Part shown: positions 1 to 8,222 of the stretch, in pieces
Layout of the letters: each line of letters opens with the position of its first letter
Position numbering within the stretch: position 1 is the stretch's first letter
Source of the DNA: an uncultured Bacteroidales bacterium
Lineage (GTDB): Bacteria > Bacteroidota > Bacteroidia > Bacteroidales > Bacteroidaceae
NCBI GenBank assembly: GCA_902773055.1
Contig: CACYCZ010000129.1
Span: 1 to 46,795, forward strand
Length of the DNA: 46,795 nucleotides
Reading direction: 5' to 3'
The notes under the pieces: model-generated
What the model saw: the letters and a program-made list of their open reading frames with translations, nothing else
Database searches by the model: none
What the model was told of the DNA's origin: nothing
Made by a program: the position numbers and the translations under genes

Positions 1-44
1 AGAATAGGGCGGTGCAACTTGTCAGTTGCACCGCCCTATTCTTT
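1..44. terminator. Bidirectional intrinsic terminator
   Basis: The stem arm AGAATAGGGCGGTGCAACT pairs perfectly with its complement around a 4-nt loop (TGTC), followed by TTTT on the plus strand. It lies just beyond the stop of the minus-strand TPR gene, so it probably ends the pstS-like/TPR unit and possibly also a convergent gene outside the window. Confidence 0.85.
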
Positions 45-76
45 TGAAAATATAAGTTTCTTTGAAAGAATTGCTC

Positions 77-1558
77 TTATTTCTTCAGTTGTGCGATGGC
101 ATTCAGAATGTTTTTAGCCAAGCCATGATTGGGGTCAATGGCCAATACTTTCTCGCAGTAGTCTTTGGCACTGGCATAATCATCCTTCTTGAAGTAATAA
201 AAGGCAGAATATACAAGGCATTCCTTGCGCTCGGTATTATAGGATTCATCTTTATTGGCCAGACGCTCATATACCTTGTCATAGCACTCCTTGACAGATT
301 CGATAGGATTCTCTGGGTCTAAAATGGTCTGGATTCGTGCGCGCCACATCGGACCAAGATATGAATCCTTGGCCATATCCTCTAATTCTGAAAAAATCTT
401 GTCGCCGGCTTCAACATATTTTTTCTTCAGGTCAGCTTTAGTGCTGTCTTCAATACCGGCTGCACAGGCATAGTAAATCTTACCCATTTTAAGGATGCCG
501 TTGGCACTCTTCTTGCCTGGCTCGGCAATGTCGAGGTACTTTTTGTATGCGGCAACAGCTTTTTCAGCTTCTCCGATTTTCTCGTATGCCTCACTCAGAC
601 CGAGTTGGATTTCGGCTTTTTCCGGATCCAGTTTGGCGGCATGCTCAAAGGAACTGACCATCATGGCTGTGTCCATAAGCATTTCGGCCAGTTGACCCTG
701 ATACTTGTAGTCAGTACCATTGTAGAGTGTGTCCTTGAAAGCTCCGAAGAATTTGTCTGCGGCCTCCTTGGCACCCTGAACCTGCATGAGTTCCATGAGG
801 TTGTAAAATTTCAGACGGTTCAAACTGAGAGATTTGGGATCTTTGGGGAGAATAGCATTCACTTTGTCCAGAGAACCTTGGAAATCCTTCTTGATATAGA
901 GAATAATGGCATATTCTTCTTGTGCTTCTAAATCTTCGCCTTTGTATTCGGCAAAATAGGTGTCATATGCCTTGATAGCATCGTCAATCTTATTCTGATA
1001 ATAGTAGATTGAACCCATAGCCTTGTTCACGTCAGGATCACTGGGGAATTTCTCCTTGAATTGCTTCAGTACTTCCAAAGAGCGTTCTGCATTGATATAT
1101 TTGTAAACGTCAGCAGTCTTGAGGTATGCGCTTTTCTCATTGGGTTCTGCATTGATGGCAGCTTCGTAGAGTGCAGAGGCATCACCATATTTCTTCATCT
1201 CATACAAGGCATCGCCATAAAGCATAATGGCGGGGAAGTAACTACCGTCGGTCTCATAGGCCAGACGACCCATCTCGGCGGCTTGTTGATAGAGCCCTGC
1301 CTTGAAAAAATCTTTTCCTGCCAGTGTCAGCGCTTCTTTCTTTTTTAATTCTTTTCTGTATTTTTTATCTTCTATAAAAGTGCTGAACTGCATGAGACTT
1401 GTCATTGGATCTGTCTTTGATATGGAAATAATCTCATTGACAGCTTGTTGAGTCTCTGGAGATAACGTGTAGTTGACAGTTGTCTTGTCATTGGCGTTTA
1501 CAAAGCTAGTTGCAAATGCAAAATTTGCCAATAAAATAAGTAATTTTCCTTTTTTCAT
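77..1558 (-). CDS. Secreted tetratricopeptide-repeat (TPR) protein
   Basis: 493 aa. An N-terminal signal peptide (MKKGKLLILLANFAFATSF, about residues 1-22) suggests export to the periplasm. The rest is helical with repeated TPR-like units carrying the usual A/G-Y-A-P spacing, for example around residues 95-135 (YGDALYEMKKYGDASALYEA), 300-345 and 445-480. TPR arrays are scaffolds for protein contacts, and no catalytic motif is seen. The gene follows the pstS-like lipoprotein by about 21 nt and is the last gene before a strong terminator, so the two are probably co-transcribed. Its position at the end of an ExbB-ExbD-ExbD-TonB cluster suggests a partner role in envelope energy transduction, but that is inference from context only. 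Confidence 0.85.
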   Translation of the reverse strand: MKKGKLLILLANFAFATSFVNANDKTTVNYTLSPETQQAVNEIISISKTDPMTSLMQFSTFIEDKKYRKELKKKEALTLAGKDFFKAGLYQQAAEMGRLAYETDGSYFPAIMLYGDALYEMKKYGDASALYEAAINAEPNEKSAYLKTADVYKYINAERSLEVLKQFKEKFPSDPDVNKAMGSIYYYQNKIDDAIKAYDTYFAEYKGEDLEAQEEYAIILYIKKDFQGSLDKVNAILPKDPKSLSLNRLKFYNLMELMQVQGAKEAADKFFGAFKDTLYNGTDYKYQGQLAEMLMDTAMMVSSFEHAAKLDPEKAEIQLGLSEAYEKIGEAEKAVAAYKKYLDIAEPGKKSANGILKMGKIYYACAAGIEDSTKADLKKKYVEAGDKIFSELEDMAKDSYLGPMWRARIQTILDPENPIESVKECYDKVYERLANKDESYNTERKECLVYSAFYYFKKDDYASAKDYCEKVLAIDPNHGLAKNILNAIAQLKK

Positions 1559-1579
1559 TGTTATGTTATTATATTAATT

Positions 1580-2527
1580 TTAATCTGTGATATCAATTTG
1601 TTTAACGTGTACAGGCATGACTGGTAGCAGTTGGGATGACTTTGTAATAATCAGTTGTCCTTCGGTATCTGTCAGATAGTGATAGAAATTGCGGTTGAGT
1701 GCCTGCATATAGGGCTCTGTTGATGATATAAATAATTGGCGCGTGAGTGGATAGTCGCCGGTAGCAATGTAGTATTGCACTGGCTGGTAGCTATTGCTTT
1801 TCTCAGGGACAGAGGAACTGCTGACTCTCATCACGCGTACCCGATTGTCAAAGGACAGATTTGTGGTATCCTTGAAGTTGCGTATCCAGTCTACACCTAT
1901 TATACCTATAGCATTGCGGACTTGGGCTACATAGGCAATGACGTTGGGGTTGGATTTAGCCGTTTTAAGGTTTCCTTTGAGTTCTCCTCCGTTGCATATT
2001 GAGTCTCTGACAAAACGAACAGTGCTGGAATTCTCGTCATCAAAGACCAGTTCAATATTTCCTTTCGTCTGTGCGCCTGGGATCTGATTCCATTTGGTTG
2101 TTTGGCCGGTGACAATTCGGCGAATATCATTGACGGAAATGAGTGAATCTGGGTTGCTATTGTTGATGATCAAGGCAATGGCATCATATGCGAAAGGATG
2201 ACTTTCTACGGATAATTGATGTTGGGCTAAAATGCTTTGTTTCTCGGCTTCGCTCAGAGGTCGTGTCGTAATGGCCATGCGGAAACTGTCTTGAAGAAGA
2301 AGATTGATGGCTTGGGTCTCGGATACAAAAGTTGTATCTAATATCGCCTCTGGGTACTTAGCGTGGAAAGCACGCATTTCTTGTTCTATAATTGGACGAA
2401 ATGTTTCATCGCATGCCACTTCGATGGTGTTGATTTCTGTTTCGCTCCTCTTGGGAGTATTACTGTTGCACGAAAAGAGAAATAGCAAAATGGCAGTAAA
2501 GAAGATGAACTTTCCTAAAAATTTCAT
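1580..2527 (-). CDS. PstS-like substrate-binding lipoprotein
   Basis: 315 aa from the chosen start. The frame is open to 2578, but the ATG at 2527 gives a clean lipoprotein signal (MKFLGKFIFFTAILLFLFSC, Cys at 20), and the -7 promoter box lies upstream of it, inside the longer reading. The mature part resembles the PBP-like/PstS periplasmic phosphate-binding fold: IEVACDETFRPI near the start, MAITTRPLS, IVTGQTTKWNQIPG and ENSSTVRFVRDSI correspond to family landmarks. No PstC/A/B permease genes are nearby. The neighbours are TonB-ExbBD on one side and a TPR protein on the other, so the protein may sense or buffer an anion for a TonB-related process rather than feed an ABC transporter. Ligand unknown. 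Confidence 0.8.
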   Translation of the reverse strand: MKFLGKFIFFTAILLFLFSCNSNTPKRSETEINTIEVACDETFRPIIEQEMRAFHAKYPEAILDTTFVSETQAINLLLQDSFRMAITTRPLSEAEKQSILAQHQLSVESHPFAYDAIALIINNSNPDSLISVNDIRRIVTGQTTKWNQIPGAQTKGNIELVFDDENSSTVRFVRDSICNGGELKGNLKTAKSNPNVIAYVAQVRNAIGIIGVDWIRNFKDTTNLSFDNRVRVMRVSSSSVPEKSNSYQPVQYYIATGDYPLTRQLFISSTEPYMQALNRNFYHYLTDTEGQLIITKSSQLLPVMPVHVKQIDITD

Positions 2528-2548
2528 TTTTTGTGTTGATTTGAATTG

Positions 2549-2578
2549 CAAAGATACTTTTATTCTTGCGATTTTCAA
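2549..2578 (-). promoter_or_regulatory. Promoter of the pstS-like/TPR unit
   Basis: Read on the minus strand, TATCTTTG (complement of 2549-2556) matches the Bacteroidetes -7 consensus TAnnTTTG, with TTG (2576-2578) 19 nt upstream. It sits about 22 nt before the lipoprotein start at 2527. This supports that start and shows the pair can be transcribed separately from tonB. Confidence 0.65.
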
Positions 2579-2918
2579 CCTTTTTGTCGGTTTTATTTCT
2601 GTTAATAATTATTATTTTTAATTTCTTCGCAAGAAAAAGATACTCCTTGTTCAGTATGCTCAATGTTAAGGATTGATATCCGAGCATTATTTTCGAGATG
2701 CTTGTATGGACCCTAAAATGATATAGCCAGTGGGGGACAGATAACGTGAAGTGATGTTACATTATTTCAGCAATCTTGCATCTAACTGCGACGGTAAAGC
2801 CACGAAAAAAGTGTCAGTATTATTGAAAAAAATAGGAGGGTAACATGAAAGTAGCGGATATGAGATGTGAAAAATGGAGGAGGGTGCAGGCTTGAATTTG
2901 TCGTTTTTAATTTTGCGC
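2579..2918. other. Intergenic region without a recognised gene
   Basis: About 340 nt between the tonB terminator and the pstS-like promoter. The only coding-like item is a 16-codon ORF on the plus strand (2845-2895) preceded by AGGAGGG, discussed in the findings. No tRNA-like or riboswitch-like structure was recognised. Confidence 0.5.
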
Positions 2919-2954
2919 AAAAAAAAGCGACAACTCGAGTTGTCGCTTTTTTTT
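2919..2954 (-). terminator. Terminator of the exbB-exbD-exbD-tonB operon
   Basis: A perfect palindrome: AAAAAAAAGCGACAACTC is followed by its exact complement ending in TTTTTTTT. It lies 18 nt past the tonB stop and would work on both strands. Confidence 0.9.
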
Positions 2955-2971
2955 CAAGTATAATGTGAATA

Positions 2972-3790
2972 TTACATCAATTGGAATCTTACGGGAAGCT
3001 GGAACCAAACGTTTACTGGCTTACCTTGCTGACGACCAGGGACAAATTTCGGGAGTGATTTCACAACGCGAACGGCTTCACGGTCACAACTTGGATCCAG
3101 GGATTTGAGAACCTGTACTTCTCCGACTTCACCTGTGCCTGTTACAACGAAGCGCAGGAGCACCAAACCTTGTATGCCTTGGTCTTGGGCAGCCGATGGA
3201 TACCTCAGATTGTCACTAATGTATTTCATCAAAGCACTTTCACCACCGGGGAATGTAGGCATTTGCTCTACATAAGTGAATACTTTTGCTTCTTCTGTTG
3301 GTTTTGATGTGATGACTTCTTTGATATCTGCGATATCTTTACCGTGTACCTCATCATTACCCTTTACGTCGGCGATAGAAATAGCAACCTTGCTTTCACC
3401 CAACTCTTTCTGAGATTTCATCTCGTCTTCTTTAGAAACGTCCTCGTCTTTTACAATCTTAGGAGCTGTAAACTTGATGGAGCTCTTGATTTGTTGTGGT
3501 TGAGCCTGTTTGGGTTCTACTTTCTTTATAATGTGCTTATCTTCAATTTTTGCTTCTTCCAATTTGGAGAGCTGTGTTGTTGTTACAGTTTCCTGTGTGT
3601 TCTTAGGTGCAACAGCTTTGATTAAGAACGGCAAGATATAGGCTAATAATACCATGCAGAATGTTATGGTTAATGCCTTGATGTTGCGTGAACCAGTCTC
3701 GGCTCTTAGAACATAGGCACCATAATTCTTGTTCTTGCCATTAAATACAAGGTCGCACCAATTTTTTGAATATAAATCTAAATTTGCCAT
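2972..3790 (-). CDS. tonB: TonB energy transducer
   Basis: 272 aa. It has a short cytoplasmic N-terminus, one membrane helix at about residues 39-60, a charged Lys/Glu/Pro-rich spacer (60-165) and a C-terminal TonB domain (about 172-272). That domain contains MPTFPGGESALMKYI, LRYPSAAQDQGIQG and WFQLPVRFQL, all typical of the Bacteroidetes TonB C-terminal fold. It carries proton-motive energy from ExbB/ExbD to outer-membrane TonB-dependent receptors, such as the one encoded at 10931-13348. It is the last gene of the four-gene cluster, 31 nt after the second exbD. The N-terminal region resembles the M56-less short TonB type rather than a sensor fusion. Confidence 0.93.
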   Translation of the reverse strand: MANLDLYSKNWCDLVFNGKNKNYGAYVLRAETGSRNIKALTITFCMVLLAYILPFLIKAVAPKNTQETVTTTQLSKLEEAKIEDKHIIKKVEPKQAQPQQIKSSIKFTAPKIVKDEDVSKEDEMKSQKELGESKVAISIADVKGNDEVHGKDIADIKEVITSKPTEEAKVFTYVEQMPTFPGGESALMKYISDNLRYPSAAQDQGIQGLVLLRFVVTGTGEVGEVQVLKSLDPSCDREAVRVVKSLPKFVPGRQQGKPVNVWFQLPVRFQLM

Positions 3791-3821
3791 AATTTAAGTC
3801 ATTATATTATTGGCTGCGAGC

Positions 3822-4430
3822 CTATTTGTGGTTTTTAAGATAATCAATCATCTGGTGGTCAAAATCGGTGATAGGTACGATTACATACTTGCCGATATCG
3901 CAAATCTGCATTTCGTCCAAAGCGTCAATCAGATTCTTGTAGCTTGCGCCATCAGAAGCCTTAATGATAACGTTTGGTGTACCTTCTGCAGCGCGGATGT
4001 CACCTAATTCTTTCTCAAATTCTTTCTTTTGCTGTTCTTCTTTCTGTACGTTGCTTGTTACCATCGCAGCATATTTCTTACGAAGTTGCTTAACTTTTTG
4101 GATAGCGTTGATGTTTTTCTGAGCAAGCATTTTACGAAGGCCATTTTCACCATAGGTAGTCTCTTTAAGATTATCTATTTCAGGGATACCCTGATAGTAG
4201 TAAATTTTGTCGTCTTCGTCCAGAAGTAGTGTTACAGCGTCGGATGCCTTGACTTTATTCTGTTGCTCTTCTTTCAAGTCTTCTTTGTTTGATGGCATGT
4301 TGATTTCCATAGACTTGGGTCTTGAAAGTGTAGTACAGAGCATGAAGAAGGTAATCAGAAGCATCATCATGTCCACCATAGGCGTAAAGTCTACGCGGGC
4401 GTTTATTTTCTTTGCTTTTGCTAATGCCAT
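3822..4430 (-). CDS. exbD: ExbD/TolR-family proton-channel subunit (second copy)
   Basis: 202 aa. It has one N-terminal membrane helix (about residues 15-35; FTPMVDMMMLLITFFML) carrying the conserved membrane Asp that takes part in proton flow, followed by a periplasmic domain. The stretch between residues 110 and 145 is Lys/Glu-rich and probably coiled. It ends with DEMQICDIGKYVIVPITDFD, matching the ExbD/TolR C-terminal domain. It sits 16 nt after the other exbD. Paired exbD paralogues beside exbB and tonB are a recurring arrangement in Bacteroidales, suggesting a hetero-oligomeric ExbD dimer inside the ExbB ring (inference). Confidence 0.92.
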   Translation of the reverse strand: MALAKAKKINARVDFTPMVDMMMLLITFFMLCTTLSRPKSMEINMPSNKEDLKEEQQNKVKASDAVTLLLDEDDKIYYYQGIPEIDNLKETTYGENGLRKMLAQKNINAIQKVKQLRKKYAAMVTSNVQKEEQQKKEFEKELGDIRAAEGTPNVIIKASDGASYKNLIDALDEMQICDIGKYVIVPITDFDHQMIDYLKNHK

Positions 4431-4446
4431 AATTTTCCTCCTTTAT

Positions 4447-5067
4447 TTATTCGTCAATAGCTTGTACTTTCTTCAGATTGGTAATGAGGTTGTATCGGTT
4501 CTGCTTCAGATCCTGTAAAGAGTTCATCACGTTCTTGATTACCTTATATGAGGTAGTTTCATCGGACTTGATGGAAATCTTAAGGTCAGGATTGATTTCT
4601 TTAGCAGCTTCAACCCAATCTTTGAATTCATTGTTTGTACTATCGCAAGGAACACCTTCGATGTCGTTGCTACTTAGATATGCCTCTCGGTTAACATCGT
4701 CCATATCCAACCATGATTTCAGTTTGCTGATAGGAACTCCGAAAGAGGAGGCATTTGCAAATGCGGCTTTCTCTTGTTGGGTGAAATTCAAGTTGTACTT
4801 GGTGCTTATTTCATCCAAGGTTGAGAATAAATCGCTCTTTTTGTCAAGTGTCATAAATACGCGGCCTTTTGAGTCAATCAGGATGGTCATGACATTATGG
4901 TCGGGTACATTGATTGCTGACACAGAACCTGGTGTTGATACTGTTACAGGTTCTTTCTTGACGAAGGTAGCAGTCAACATGAAAAAGGTAAGCAATAGGA
5001 CCATGACATCGGACATAGGCGTCATGTCTATGAACGTGTCTCTCTTTTTAATCGCAAAACGTCCCAT
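4447..5067 (-). CDS. exbD: ExbD/TolR-family proton-channel subunit (first copy)
   Basis: 206 aa. The membrane helix near residues 15-35 (DMTPMSDVMVLLLTFFML) includes the conserved Asp. A periplasmic domain follows, with VMTILIDSKGRVFM near residues 60-73 and a C-terminal LKISIKSDETTSYKVIKNVM segment typical of ExbD. It differs clearly from the next gene, so this is an old paralogue pair and not a recent duplication. It is 31 nt downstream of exbB. Confidence 0.92.
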   Translation of the reverse strand: MGRFAIKKRDTFIDMTPMSDVMVLLLTFFMLTATFVKKEPVTVSTPGSVSAINVPDHNVMTILIDSKGRVFMTLDKKSDLFSTLDEISTKYNLNFTQQEKAAFANASSFGVPISKLKSWLDMDDVNREAYLSSNDIEGVPCDSTNNEFKDWVEAAKEINPDLKISIKSDETTSYKVIKNVMNSLQDLKQNRYNLITNLKKVQAIDE

Positions 5068-5098
5068 TTATATAACTTTTTACCTTTTTATATGTTCC

Positions 5099-5944
5099 TT
5101 ATTTCTGTGTCTCCTGGAAAGTAGATACGATTGTGAAACCTACCTCGTCAAGTGCGTATGTGAGGTGGTCAATCTTGTTTGTGTAGAAGTTATAGAATAC
5201 AACTGACAGCCAAGAAGTCGCAATACCAGATGCTGTATTTACCAAGGCTTCGGAGATACCGGCAGACAGAGCAGAAGAGTCTGTACCACCACCAGCAGAC
5301 AGAGCGGAGAATGACTTAATCATACCGACTACAGTACCGAGCAGACCGGTTAACACACCCAATGTAACGATTACGGCCAAGATAGGCAGATTCATCTGGA
5401 GAGACGGCATCTCAAGAGCTGTTGCTTCTCCAAGGGCTTTCTGGATGCCTTGAATCTTCTGCTCTTTGTCCAATTCGGTGTTGGTTGCCATTTCCTGATA
5501 TTTGCTCAAGGTAGCAGTAACAACATTTGCTACAGAACCACCCTGCTTGTCACAGATGGCTTTAGCAGCTGTCATGTCATTCTTTGCGAGCGCACCCTTG
5601 ATTTCTTCAACGAATTTGTCAAGGCTGTTTTTACCGAAAGCGGTCTTAAGAGCCAGCCAACGTTCAATAGTCAAAGTAATAACTGCGAATAACTGTGTCC
5701 AAATGATAGGTACGATAACACCACCATGGTATATTGTACCAAGGATATCCAGAGGCTTGCCTTCCGGATCACCACCTGCAAAGTGGCTGGCATCACCGAA
5801 TACGAACTTGAATATGATAATAGCAATTACCAAGCAAATGACAAGGATTACCCATGCATTTTTAATACCTTTAAAACCAGTCTTTTTCTTAGCTGCTGGT
5901 TTCTTGTTTGCGTTAACCGCAACTTTTGTTTCTTTAGTTTCCAT
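5099..5944 (-). CDS. exbB: ExbB/TolQ/MotA-family proton channel
   Basis: 281 aa. A Lys-rich cytoplasmic N-terminus precedes a membrane helix at about 30-50, a second at about 75-95, and a helix pair at about 183-212 and 225-252. The family-typical LGVLTGLLGTVVGMIKSFSA and SALSAGISEALVNTASGIA fall in the last two. These form the pore and proton path of the ExbB pentamer, which holds ExbD and TonB. It is first in the operon, and a TATCTTTG promoter box lies about 140 nt upstream. Confidence 0.93.
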   Translation of the reverse strand: METKETKVAVNANKKPAAKKKTGFKGIKNAWVILVICLVIAIIIFKFVFGDASHFAGGDPEGKPLDILGTIYHGGVIVPIIWTQLFAVITLTIERWLALKTAFGKNSLDKFVEEIKGALAKNDMTAAKAICDKQGGSVANVVTATLSKYQEMATNTELDKEQKIQGIQKALGEATALEMPSLQMNLPILAVIVTLGVLTGLLGTVVGMIKSFSALSAGGGTDSSALSAGISEALVNTASGIATSWLSVVFYNFYTNKIDHLTYALDEVGFTIVSTFQETQK

Positions 5945-6085
5945 TTTTTTTGTTTGATTGAATTAATTAATGTTATTATTATTTTAAATTGTATATATCA
6001 TTCTAATAGTTGAGAACTGAATTTGTCCTTGTTGTAACCTCATGATAATAGCAGGTGCTTGAGGACAGAAATCCGCTATACCTTG

Positions 6086-6093
6086 CAAAGATA
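6086..6093 (-). promoter_or_regulatory. Putative -7 box for exbB operon
   Basis: Complement reads TATCTTTG, an exact TAnnTTTG match. No clear -33 TTTG is present at the usual distance. It implies a 5' leader of about 130 nt before exbB, which is AT-rich and has no obvious hairpin. Confidence 0.45.
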
Positions 6094-6211
6094 TAAATAT
6101 TATTTGAATTATTCGCTGTCATGGGTGAAGATATTTGTAAAAAATATCCTGTTTTATGTTTTTGAAGCTTACATATTTTATGGTTTATTAGATATTTTCG
6201 TGCATTTTTGT

Positions 6212-6219
6212 TAACTTTG
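6212..6219 (+). promoter_or_regulatory. Putative -7 box for ilvE
   Basis: TAACTTTG matches TAnnTTTG and lies 40 nt before the ilvE ATG. The -33 element is weak. The short leader leaves no room for a leader-peptide attenuator like those found before leuA and the lysine operon. Confidence 0.5.
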
Positions 6220-6258
6220 TGCGGAATTAATGTGACAATTTTGTAAAAATAACAAATT

Positions 6259-7278
6259 ATGGAACAAATAGATTGGGGTCATTTGCCTTTTGGTTATATG
6301 AAGACAGATTACAATGTTCGCTGTACATATCGTAATGGTAAGTGGGGGGAGATAGAAGTATGTTCCTCTGAAATAGTTAATATTCATATGGCTGCGACAT
6401 GCTTGCATTATGGTCAAGAATCTTTTGAAGGTCAGAAGGCCTTTCGGTGTCCTGACGGCAAAATTCGTATTTTTCGTTTAGATGAAAATGCGGCTCGTAT
6501 GCAGAGTACGTCGCGTGGAATAATGATGCCGGAGATGCCGACAGAACTCTTTATAGAGATGGCGAAGAAGGTTGTAAAACTAAACGAGCGTTTTATACCA
6601 CCTTATGAAAGTGGTGCTGCGTTGTATCTTCGCCCTTTGATGCTGGGAACTAGTGCACAGGTAGGAGTCCATCCTTCTGATGAATATCTTTTTCTGATTT
6701 TTGTTACTCCTGTCGGTCCGTATTTCAAAGGAGGTTTTGCTTGTACCGACTATGTCATTACCCGTAAGTTTGACCGTTCTGCACCTCTTGGGACAGGTAT
6801 ATATAAGGTTGGCGGGAACTATGCGGCCAGCCTTAAGGCCAATGATGAAGCTCACAAGGCTGGTTATTCCTGTGAGTTCTATCTTGATGCCAAGGAGAAG
6901 AAATATATTGATGAATGTGGAGCTGCAAATTTCTTTGGTATAAAGAATAATACTTATGTGACCCCGGCATCAACGTCTATCCTGCCATCTATTACCAATA
7001 AGAGTTTGCAGACTTTGGCCGAAGAAATGGGACTCAAGGTTGAGCGCCGACAGATTCCGGTAGAGGAACTTGATACATTCGAAGAAGCCGGTGCTTGTGG
7101 CACGGCTGCTGTGATCAGTCCGATTACTAAAATTGATGATCCGGAAGCAGGAAGAAGCTATGTTATCAGTAAGGATGGAAAACCAGGACCTATATGCAGG
7201 AAACTGTATAAGAAACTGCGTGATATACAGTATGGCATAGAACCTGACAAATATAATTGGAATACGGTTTTAGATTAG
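6259..7278 (+). CDS. ilvE: Branched-chain amino acid aminotransferase
   Basis: 339 aa, class IV PLP aminotransferase. It interconverts Leu, Ile and Val with their 2-oxo acids using glutamate/2-oxoglutarate in the cytoplasm. Landmarks are CLHYGQESFEGQKAFR (49-63), YLRPLMLGTSAQVGV (123-137), the PLP-lysine segment GTGIYKVGGNYAASL with Lys183, and DECGAANFFGI followed by PSITNKSLQ further on. The length fits the longer eukaryote-like BCAT subgroup. It is monocistronic or paired with the DUF975 gene 26 nt downstream. It is the last step of the pathway served by the leu operon 6.6 kb away, but it is not part of that operon. Confidence 0.95.
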   Translation: MEQIDWGHLPFGYMKTDYNVRCTYRNGKWGEIEVCSSEIVNIHMAATCLHYGQESFEGQKAFRCPDGKIRIFRLDENAARMQSTSRGIMMPEMPTELFIEMAKKVVKLNERFIPPYESGAALYLRPLMLGTSAQVGVHPSDEYLFLIFVTPVGPYFKGGFACTDYVITRKFDRSAPLGTGIYKVGGNYAASLKANDEAHKAGYSCEFYLDAKEKKYIDECGAANFFGIKNNTYVTPASTSILPSITNKSLQTLAEEMGLKVERRQIPVEELDTFEEAGACGTAAVISPITKIDDPEAGRSYVISKDGKPGPICRKLYKKLRDIQYGIEPDKYNWNTVLD

Positions 7279-7304
7279 AAATCAACAGATAATTTTTTTT
7301 CGTG

Positions 7305-7979
7305 ATGTTAACAAATTCAGAGGTTAGAAAACGGGCTCGCAGAGTCCTTGAAGGTAATTGGGGAACAGCGGTATTTGCCGCTGTGGTATATTATGTGATT
7401 GTGCTTGGATTGTCATCCTGCGTGTCAATACCTTTTGCGTATAACTTGTGGATTTCTAATGGAAGTTCAGTGCTGATGACATTGTTGTGTATGCCGCTTT
7501 CCTGGGGATTCACAGTGTTCTTTCTGTCTTTTGTCAGGAATCAGGAGAAATCTGTCGGAGCCTTGTTTGACGGGTATAAGCGTGTAGGAAGAATATGGCT
7601 TGCTATGTTCTTGAAGACCCTCTATGTCTTTCTGTGGACATTGCTTCTTGTTGTTCCTGGAATCATGAAAAGCATGTCATATGCCATGATGGAGTTTATT
7701 CTTCTTGACAATCCTGATATGGATGCTGAGGATGCTATCCATAGGAGTCGGGTTATGATGGATGGCCATAAAATGAAACTCTTCCTTCTGTATCTGAGTT
7801 TTATCGGATGGGCTATTCTCTGCTTGTTTACATTGGGTTTTGGCTTTTTGCTGCTTGTTCCTTATATCCAGACATCATTGGCAACTTTCTATCAGGATCT
7901 TGTTGATGAAAATGCCCGTTGTGCTGACAAAGGAGAGGGAGTGAACGAGGCAGGTCAGGCGATGCCAGATAGTCTGTAA
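7305..7979 (+). CDS. DUF975-type integral membrane protein
   Basis: 224 aa from the ATG at 7305; a GTG codon three bases upstream is the alternative. It has several hydrophobic helices (about residues 20-45, 55-75, 95-120, 155-185). The pattern VVPGIMKSMSYAMMEFIL, DNPDMDAEDAIHRSRVMMDG, LSFIGWAILCLFTLG and PYIQTSLATFYQDL is the hallmark of the DUF975 family, whose function is unknown. The C-terminal ~20 residues are hydrophilic. It lies close behind ilvE and ends before a strong terminator. The adjacency may be incidental, since nothing in the protein points to amino acid metabolism. Confidence 0.85.
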   Translation: MLTNSEVRKRARRVLEGNWGTAVFAAVVYYVIVLGLSSCVSIPFAYNLWISNGSSVLMTLLCMPLSWGFTVFFLSFVRNQEKSVGALFDGYKRVGRIWLAMFLKTLYVFLWTLLLVVPGIMKSMSYAMMEFILLDNPDMDAEDAIHRSRVMMDGHKMKLFLLYLSFIGWAILCLFTLGFGFLLLVPYIQTSLATFYQDLVDENARCADKGEGVNEAGQAMPDSL

Positions 7980-7995
7980 TAATAAGTGCTAAATA

Positions 7996-8043
7996 AAAAT
8001 ACGGGGAGACAATCACTGATTGTCTCCCCGTATTTTTATTTTT
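7996..8043. terminator. Strong bidirectional terminator
   Basis: An A-rich flank leads into ACGGGGAGACAAT, a CACTG loop, and the complementary ATTGTCTCCCCGT followed by ATTTTTATTTTT. About 17 pairs. It separates the plus-strand ilvE/DUF975 pair from the convergent minus-strand gene ending at 8223. Confidence 0.93.
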
Positions 8044-8222
8044 GTAATGCTGCTTCACTGCATTGGCTGGCTATATGTTGTGTGAAGTCTGTGTTGCTGC
8101 CAATGTAAATTTGGGTGTTGCTGTTTATTATATGTCGTTTTGTACCTGATTTGGGTTGATCCTCTGGCAGGGGTTGTCAGTGAACTTGAAAGTTGTAGAA
8201 CTGCACTTTGGTGGGCATCCGG

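Noticed and set aside
4478-5206. 242-codon plus-strand open frame
   Set aside because: It is antisense to exbD/exbB, which have full family motifs.
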